Assembly (NCBI GenBank): GCA_017471125.1
Contig: JAFUWR010000242.1
Coordinates: 1-10,176, forward strand
Source: Clostridia bacterium
Lineage (GTDB): Bacteria; Bacillota; Clostridia; Christensenellales; Aristaeellaceae
DNA: 10,176 bases
Direction of reading: 5' to 3'
Both the position numbers and the translations under genes were made by a program. Under the pieces are notes generated by a model. The model did no database searches and was not told the origin of the DNA. It saw only the letters and a list, made by a program, of their open reading frames with translations. This document shows, piece by piece, positions 6,232 to 10,176 of the stretch (its first letter is position 1; each line of letters begins with the position of its first letter).

Positions 6232-8664
6232 ATGGCAAGGAAAAAGAAGGACGACATGACGCCCCGCCGCCCGGAGGAGATCATCGAGAGGAACATGGAG
6301 GACGTGATGCACGATTCCATGATGCCGTATTCGGAATACGTCATCCTGGAGCGCGCGCTGCCCCGGGTGGAGGACGGCCTGAAGCCCGTCCAGCGGCGCA
6401 TCCTCTACACCATGCACGAGCTGGGCAACACCTATGACAAGCCCCACCGCAAGTGCGCCCGCATCGTGGGCGACTGCCTGGGCAAGTTCCATCCCCACGG
6501 GGACACCTCCGTTTACGACGCGCTGGCCCGCATGGCCCAGCCCTTCGTGATGCGCACACAGCTGGTGGACGGCCACGGCAACTTCGGCTCCATCGACGGC
6601 GACAGCCCCGCCGCCATGCGCTACACCGAGGCCCGCATGACCCTGCAGGCCGAGGCGATGCTCAAGGACATCGAGAAGGACACGGTGGGCTTCCACCTGA
6701 ACTTCGACGACACCATCAAGGAGCCGGACCTGCTGCCCGCCCGGTACCCGAACCTGCTGGTCAACGGCTCAAGTGGCATCGCCGTGGGCCTGGCGACCAA
6801 CATCCCGCCCCACAACCTGGGCGAGGCCACCGACGCGGTGATCGCGCAGATCGACGACCCGGACATCACCACGGAAAAGCTGATGGCCGTCATGCCCGGC
6901 CCGGACTTCCCGACCGGCGGCCTGCTGGCGCGTGACGAGGAGCTCGTGCAGGCGTACGAGACGGGCCGCGGCAAATTGAAGGTCCGCGCCAAGGTGCACA
7001 TCGAGGACGGCTCGGCGGGCCGTAAGCTCATCGTCATCGACGAGGTGCCCTACCAGGTCAACAAGGCCGCGATGCTCGAAAAGATACTGCGCGTGTCCGA
7101 GGAGAAGAAGGGCGTGCTGTCCAACATCCACGACATCCGCGACGAGTCCGACCGCATGGGCATGCGGGCCGTAATCGAGGTCAAGAAGGACTGCGACCCG
7201 GAGAAGGTGCTGAACGCGCTCTACAAGTATTCCGACTTGCAGGTGACGTTCGGGGTCAACATGGTGGCCATCGCCGAGGGCAAGCCCGTGCAGATGGGCA
7301 TCAAGCAGATGATCGGCTACTACATCGACCACCAGAAGAACGTCGTCACCCGCCGCACGAAATACGAGCTGGCCCAGGCCGAGGCCCGCGCCCACATCCT
7401 GGAGGGGCTCATCATCGCCGTGGACAACCTGGACGAGGTGATCCGCCTCATCCGCGGCAGCAAGACGCCCAAGGAGGCCCGGGAAAAGCTGGTCGAGCGG
7501 TTCAAGCTCACGGAGATACAGGCCCAGGCTATACTGGACATGCGGCTGCAAAGGCTGACGAATTTGGAGGTCCTGTCGCTCAGGAAGGAATACGAGGAGC
7601 TCACCAAGACCATCGCGCGATTGAAGGGCATCCTAAACAGCGAGAAGAAGCTGATGGCCGTCATCAAGAAGGAGCTGCAGGAGGTCAGTGAGCAGTTCGC
7701 TGACCCCCGCCGCACGGAATTGGTGGATTCCTTCGAGGAGATCGTCGTCGAGGCGGAGAAGCCCGTCGCCGACGAGACCGTGGTGTTCATCACCCAGGCG
7801 GGCTTCGTGCGCCGCATGTCGCCGAAGACCTTCGACAAGGCGCTGGCGTCCGGCGACTTCGCCGACCCGCCGAGGGAGACCCTGCGCACCATGACCGACC
7901 GCAAGCTCATGTTCTTCACCGACATGGGCAACTGCTACCTGCTCCCGGCGGGCCAGATCAACGAATCGACCAAGCCCAAGGAGCGCGGCCTGCCGCTGGG
8001 CGGCGTGTTGGCGGGGCTTGAGAACGACGAACATTTGGCCGCGCTGCTGGACTCCGGCGACTGGCAGGGCGAGCTGCTGATGGCGACGGAGAAGGGCCTC
8101 ATCAAGCGAAGTGCCCTGGCTGACTACAACATCCGCAAGTCCCGGTTCGCCGCCATCAATTTGAAGAACGGCGACAGGCTGCTGACCGTGCAGCGGCCCG
8201 AGGGCTTCGGAAGCGTACTGATCCTCACCCGCAGGGGCATGGCGATCCACTTCGCCGTGGAGGAGGTCTCCCTGATCGGGCGCACGGCGGCGGGCGTCAA
8301 GGCCGTCACCCTCGCCCCGGACGACAGCGTGGCCTTCGCGTTCCTCCACAACTCGGAGGGGGAGGTCGTCATGATCTCCGAGATGGGCTACATGAAGCGC
8401 TGCCTGCTCATCGACTTCGACCGGCAGGCCCGGGGCGGCAAGGGCGTGAAGGCGTTCAACTTCCTAAAGAACGGCCAGAACGGTTCCTACATCGCGGGGG
8501 CGCTGACCGTCACCGAGCCCTACGCCTTCCGCATCGTGCAGAAGAACGGCACGACGACGCCCTGCGACACCGAGAGCGTCGCCATCGAGCCGCGCACCGG
8601 CAGGGGACAGCCCTACGCCGTGGTGGTGCTGGACGACGTGGTCACGGGATTGGTCAGGGCATGA
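6232..8664 (+). CDS. parC: Type IIA topoisomerase cleavage subunit (ParC, topoisomerase IV subunit A; GyrA possible)
   Basis: This 810-residue subunit cuts and rejoins DNA as the partner of the preceding ATPase subunit. The winged-helix domain contains RALPRVEDGLKPVQRRIL and the quinolone-determining segment HPHGDTSVYD (87-96), with Thr92 and Asp96 at the places of E. coli GyrA Ser83 and Asp87. The DNA-linking Tyr131 lies in AMRYTEARM. Tower and coiled-coil regions follow, with QAQAILDMRLQRLT at the dimer end. From about residue 500 there is a beta-pinwheel domain. Blade 1 lacks the GyrA box expected of a gyrase, and RRGMAIHFAVEEVSLIGRTAAGVK matches the ParC style; this favours topoisomerase IV. 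A GyrA-box-like QARGGKG (732-738) sits instead in a late blade. AGGAGAG lies about 6 nt before the start. A strong hairpin at 8667-8692 follows the stop. Confidence 0.92.
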   Translation: MARKKKDDMTPRRPEEIIERNMEDVMHDSMMPYSEYVILERALPRVEDGLKPVQRRILYTMHELGNTYDKPHRKCARIVGDCLGKFHPHGDTSVYDALARMAQPFVMRTQLVDGHGNFGSIDGDSPAAMRYTEARMTLQAEAMLKDIEKDTVGFHLNFDDTIKEPDLLPARYPNLLVNGSSGIAVGLATNIPPHNLGEATDAVIAQIDDPDITTEKLMAVMPGPDFPTGGLLARDEELVQAYETGRGKLKVRAKVHIEDGSAGRKLIVIDEVPYQVNKAAMLEKILRVSEEKKGVLSNIHDIRDESDRMGMRAVIEVKKDCDPEKVLNALYKYSDLQVTFGVNMVAIAEGKPVQMGIKQMIGYYIDHQKNVVTRRTKYELAQAEARAHILEGLIIAVDNLDEVIRLIRGSKTPKEAREKLVERFKLTEIQAQAILDMRLQRLTNLEVLSLRKEYEELTKTIARLKGILNSEKKLMAVIKKELQEVSEQFADPRRTELVDSFEEIVVEAEKPVADETVVFITQAGFVRRMSPKTFDKALASGDFADPPRETLRTMTDRKLMFFTDMGNCYLLPAGQINESTKPKERGLPLGGVLAGLENDEHLAALLDSGDWQGELLMATEKGLIKRSALADYNIRKSRFAAINLKNGDRLLTVQRPEGFGSVLILTRRGMAIHFAVEEVSLIGRTAAGVKAVTLAPDDSVAFAFLHNSEGEVVMISEMGYMKRCLLIDFDRQARGGKGVKAFNFLKNGQNGSYIAGALTVTEPYAFRIVQKNGTTTPCDTESVAIEPRTGRGQPYAVVVLDDVVTGLVRA

Positions 8665-8666
8665 TA

Positions 8667-8692
8667 AAAGGGACGCCGCGCGGCGTCCCTTT
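8667..8692. terminator. Bidirectional hairpin terminator after parC
   Basis: A perfect palindrome AAAGGGACGCCG-CG-CGGCGTCCCTTT (arms 8667-8678 and 8681-8692) follows parC directly. ATGAT/ATCAT flanks (8661-8665, 8694-8698) can extend the stem imperfectly. It ends in TTT on both strands and lies between two converging stop codons (8662-8664 and 8706-8708), so it probably terminates both transcripts. Confidence 0.85.
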
Positions 8693-8705
8693 CATCATGG
8701 GTCTA

Positions 8706-10176
8706 TCACAGGTAGCGGTCGATGAGGTCGATGGCGTCGAAGTTGCCCTCGGCGATGGCCAGCTCCATCATCTGGCCGACGCTCTGCGGGTCGGCCCTGT
8801 CCGCGAAGCGCGCGACGATGTCCCAGCGCTTCTCCTGGGCGCGGGCGAGGCACAGCCGCCCGAAATACTCGGCGGGGAGCGCGTCGCCCAGCTTCGCCAG
8901 GAAGTCGTAGTCTTCGGCCTGTACGATGGCGTTGGCCAGGGTCTCCTTCTGGGCCGGGTTCATGCAGTGCTCCGCGAGCTGCAGGACCAGCACGTGGGCG
9001 CTGGACTTGTAGGCGGCCACGGCGATCTGGTCGGCGCAGTTGTCCAGCGAGATCTGTTCGGCGTAGGTGGACAGCCACTGCCAGTTCTCCGCCTTGGCCG
9101 CGGCCAGCGCGATCTTCTCCTGCAATTCATCCTCGAACTGCCAGACGTGGTCGCCCAGCCAGCCCCAGTTGCCAGCCTCGATGGCGGCGTCGATGGTGCG
9201 GGTGTCCGCGTAGCCGTTCAGGTGCTCCAGCACCCAGTCGTGCATGCCCAGGCCGTTGGCCTTGCGGGCCACCTCGCGGATGAAGTCCTCGTCGTCGATG
9301 TCGCCGATGTGCTCGGCCAGCCAGTCCCACTTCTCGTCCTGCAACGCCCGCTCGCAGGCGGCGCGGCGCAGGGCCTTGGCCCGCTCCTCACGGGAGCGCG
9401 CGCCCTCCACGAAGCTGTTGTAGGCGTTGGCGACCTCGTTGACCACGTCGCCGCTGATCTTCACGGCCTTGCGGGCCACCTGCTCCACGCCCCGGCCGAA
9501 GTCGTTCAGGGCGCGGCCGATGTCCTCGCCGGGCTTGCAGCCACCCGTCTGGGCGGCGTCCTGCGCCATGCGGTTGCCCTCAGCGGCCAGCTTCGCCAGC
9601 TTGTCCACCATCTCCCGCTTGAGGAAGGGCGCGATGCGCTGCAGGGTCTCCCAGGTGATCTCTGTCTCCGGGTTCTGGATGAGCTTCTCCAGGCACTCCC
9701 GGGACACGAAGGGCGCGAACCGGGCGATGTCCGCGGCGGTCAACTGGTCCTTGTGCTCGAGGAGCAGCGCGTCCACCGCCTGCCGGGACATGAACGGGGC
9801 CATCTGCAACAGCTTCTCCAGGTCGAAGGGCTGCGGCTCTGCCTTGGGCGCTTCCTCCGCCTGGGGCGGGGTCTCCCCGGTCACCGCGTCCTGGGCGCCG
9901 TCGTCCTCGTCGTCCTTCACGGGCTGGAAGATGCCGTTGACGATATTGTTGAAGAAATTCCCGATGTTCTGTATGGGCTCCTCCAGGGGCGAACGGTTCT
10001 CCAGCCGCTCCGGGGGCACCTCGCCGTTCAAGAGCTGTTCCATGGTGATGCCGAACAGCCGCGTCAATTCCATCAGCGTCTGCACGTCCGGCAGCGCCGC
10101 GCCGTTTTCCCACTTGGAAACGGCCTGATGGGAGACATTCAGTGCCGCCGCGAGCTGCTGCTGGGTCATGTTCCGG
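8706..10176 (-). CDS. XRE-family helix-turn-helix protein with a long alpha-helical repeat region (N-terminus outside the window)
   Basis: The frame stays open to the window edge and reads Arg-Asn before the first visible Met (10167-10169). That Met is therefore probably internal, and helix 1 of the DNA-binding domain lies outside. Numbering from that Met, residues 2-48 form a Cro/C1-type HTH (TQQQLAAALNVSHQAVSKW, then PDVQTLMELTRLFGITMEQLL). An amphipathic segment IQNIGNFFNNIVNGIF (66-81) and an acidic, Pro/Ala-rich linker (85-114) follow. Next come three repeats with APF at 124, 152 and 180, exactly 28 residues apart. After a helical linker (about 205-265), about eight more helical units of 28-29 residues run to the C-terminus (272-487). 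Their aromatic anchors are W281, H310, W335, W363, H392, Y421, W449 and F477. I see no enzyme motif, metal site or transmembrane segment. It is probably a DNA-binding regulator with a protein-interaction solenoid, but its target is unknown. Confidence 0.8.
   Translation of the reverse strand, partial: RNMTQQQLAAALNVSHQAVSKWENGAALPDVQTLMELTRLFGITMEQLLNGEVPPERLENRSPLEEPIQNIGNFFNNIVNGIFQPVKDDEDDGAQDAVTGETPPQAEEAPKAEPQPFDLEKLLQMAPFMSRQAVDALLLEHKDQLTAADIARFAPFVSRECLEKLIQNPETEITWETLQRIAPFLKREMVDKLAKLAAEGNRMAQDAAQTGGCKPGEDIGRALNDFGRGVEQVARKAVKISGDVVNEVANAYNSFVEGARSREERAKALRRAACERALQDEKWDWLAEHIGDIDDEDFIREVARKANGLGMHDWVLEHLNGYADTRTIDAAIEAGNWGWLGDHVWQFEDELQEKIALAAAKAENWQWLSTYAEQISLDNCADQIAVAAYKSSAHVLVLQLAEHCMNPAQKETLANAIVQAEDYDFLAKLGDALPAEYFGRLCLARAQEKRWDIVARFADRADPQSVGQMMELAIAEGNFDAIDLIDRYL

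Noticed and set aside
5533..6696. A 387-codon open frame on the minus strand opposite parE and parC
   Set aside because: It is the antisense shadow of the conserved TOPRIM region and the start of parC. It has no ribosome-binding site or recognisable motif. The same applies to 4225-5148 (minus) and 4800-6437 (plus).

Overview
The window reads as chromosomal DNA of a GC-rich member of the Bacillota. Protein similarity points to Clostridia. A Christensenellales-like gut lineage is my guess, not something the sequence proves. Support comes from strong GGAGG-type Shine-Dalgarno sites, TATAAT promoters in the only AT-rich stretch, and a ParE/ParC pair of Gram-positive type. Nearly every base is coding, and I see no insertion sequence, tRNA, rRNA or CRISPR array.

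Layout. (1) Bases 1-486 (+) hold the 3' end of a DprA-like Rossmann (SLOG) protein whose last residues resemble a sliding-clamp-binding peptide. (2) Bases 522-4138 (-) form a compact four-gene operon read right to left: MazG-like nucleotide pyrophosphohydrolase, GuaA-like GMP synthase, GNAT acetyltransferase, dapA. It is driven by a good extended -10 promoter at 4169-4197. It ends at a hairpin (493-519) shared with the convergent DprA-like gene. (3) Bases 4139-4269 are a divergent, AT-rich control region with back-to-back promoters, a short tandem repeat and a palindrome. (4) Bases 4270-8664 (+) encode a type IIA topoisomerase pair, subunit B then A, 3 bp apart. I favour topoisomerase IV (parE-parC) over gyrase. 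The pair ends in a hairpin (8667-8692) shared with the next convergent gene. (5) Bases 8706-10176 (-) hold an XRE-type helix-turn-helix protein that runs off the right edge. It is fused to a long alpha-helical region built from units of about 28 residues.

How the genes fit together. The topoisomerase pair is housekeeping. The minus-strand operon mixes nucleotide-pool functions (MazG-like, GuaA-like) with lysine/peptidoglycan precursor synthesis (dapA) and an acetyltransferase of unknown substrate.

The most unusual points are these. The GuaA-like protein has lost its glutamine-amidotransferase catalytic residues and several substrate-site signatures of GMP synthases. A perfect 12-bp hairpin hides the dapA ribosome-binding site just after the upstream stop codon, which suggests translational coupling. 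The XRE protein carries an apparently uncharacterised 28-residue solenoid repeat.
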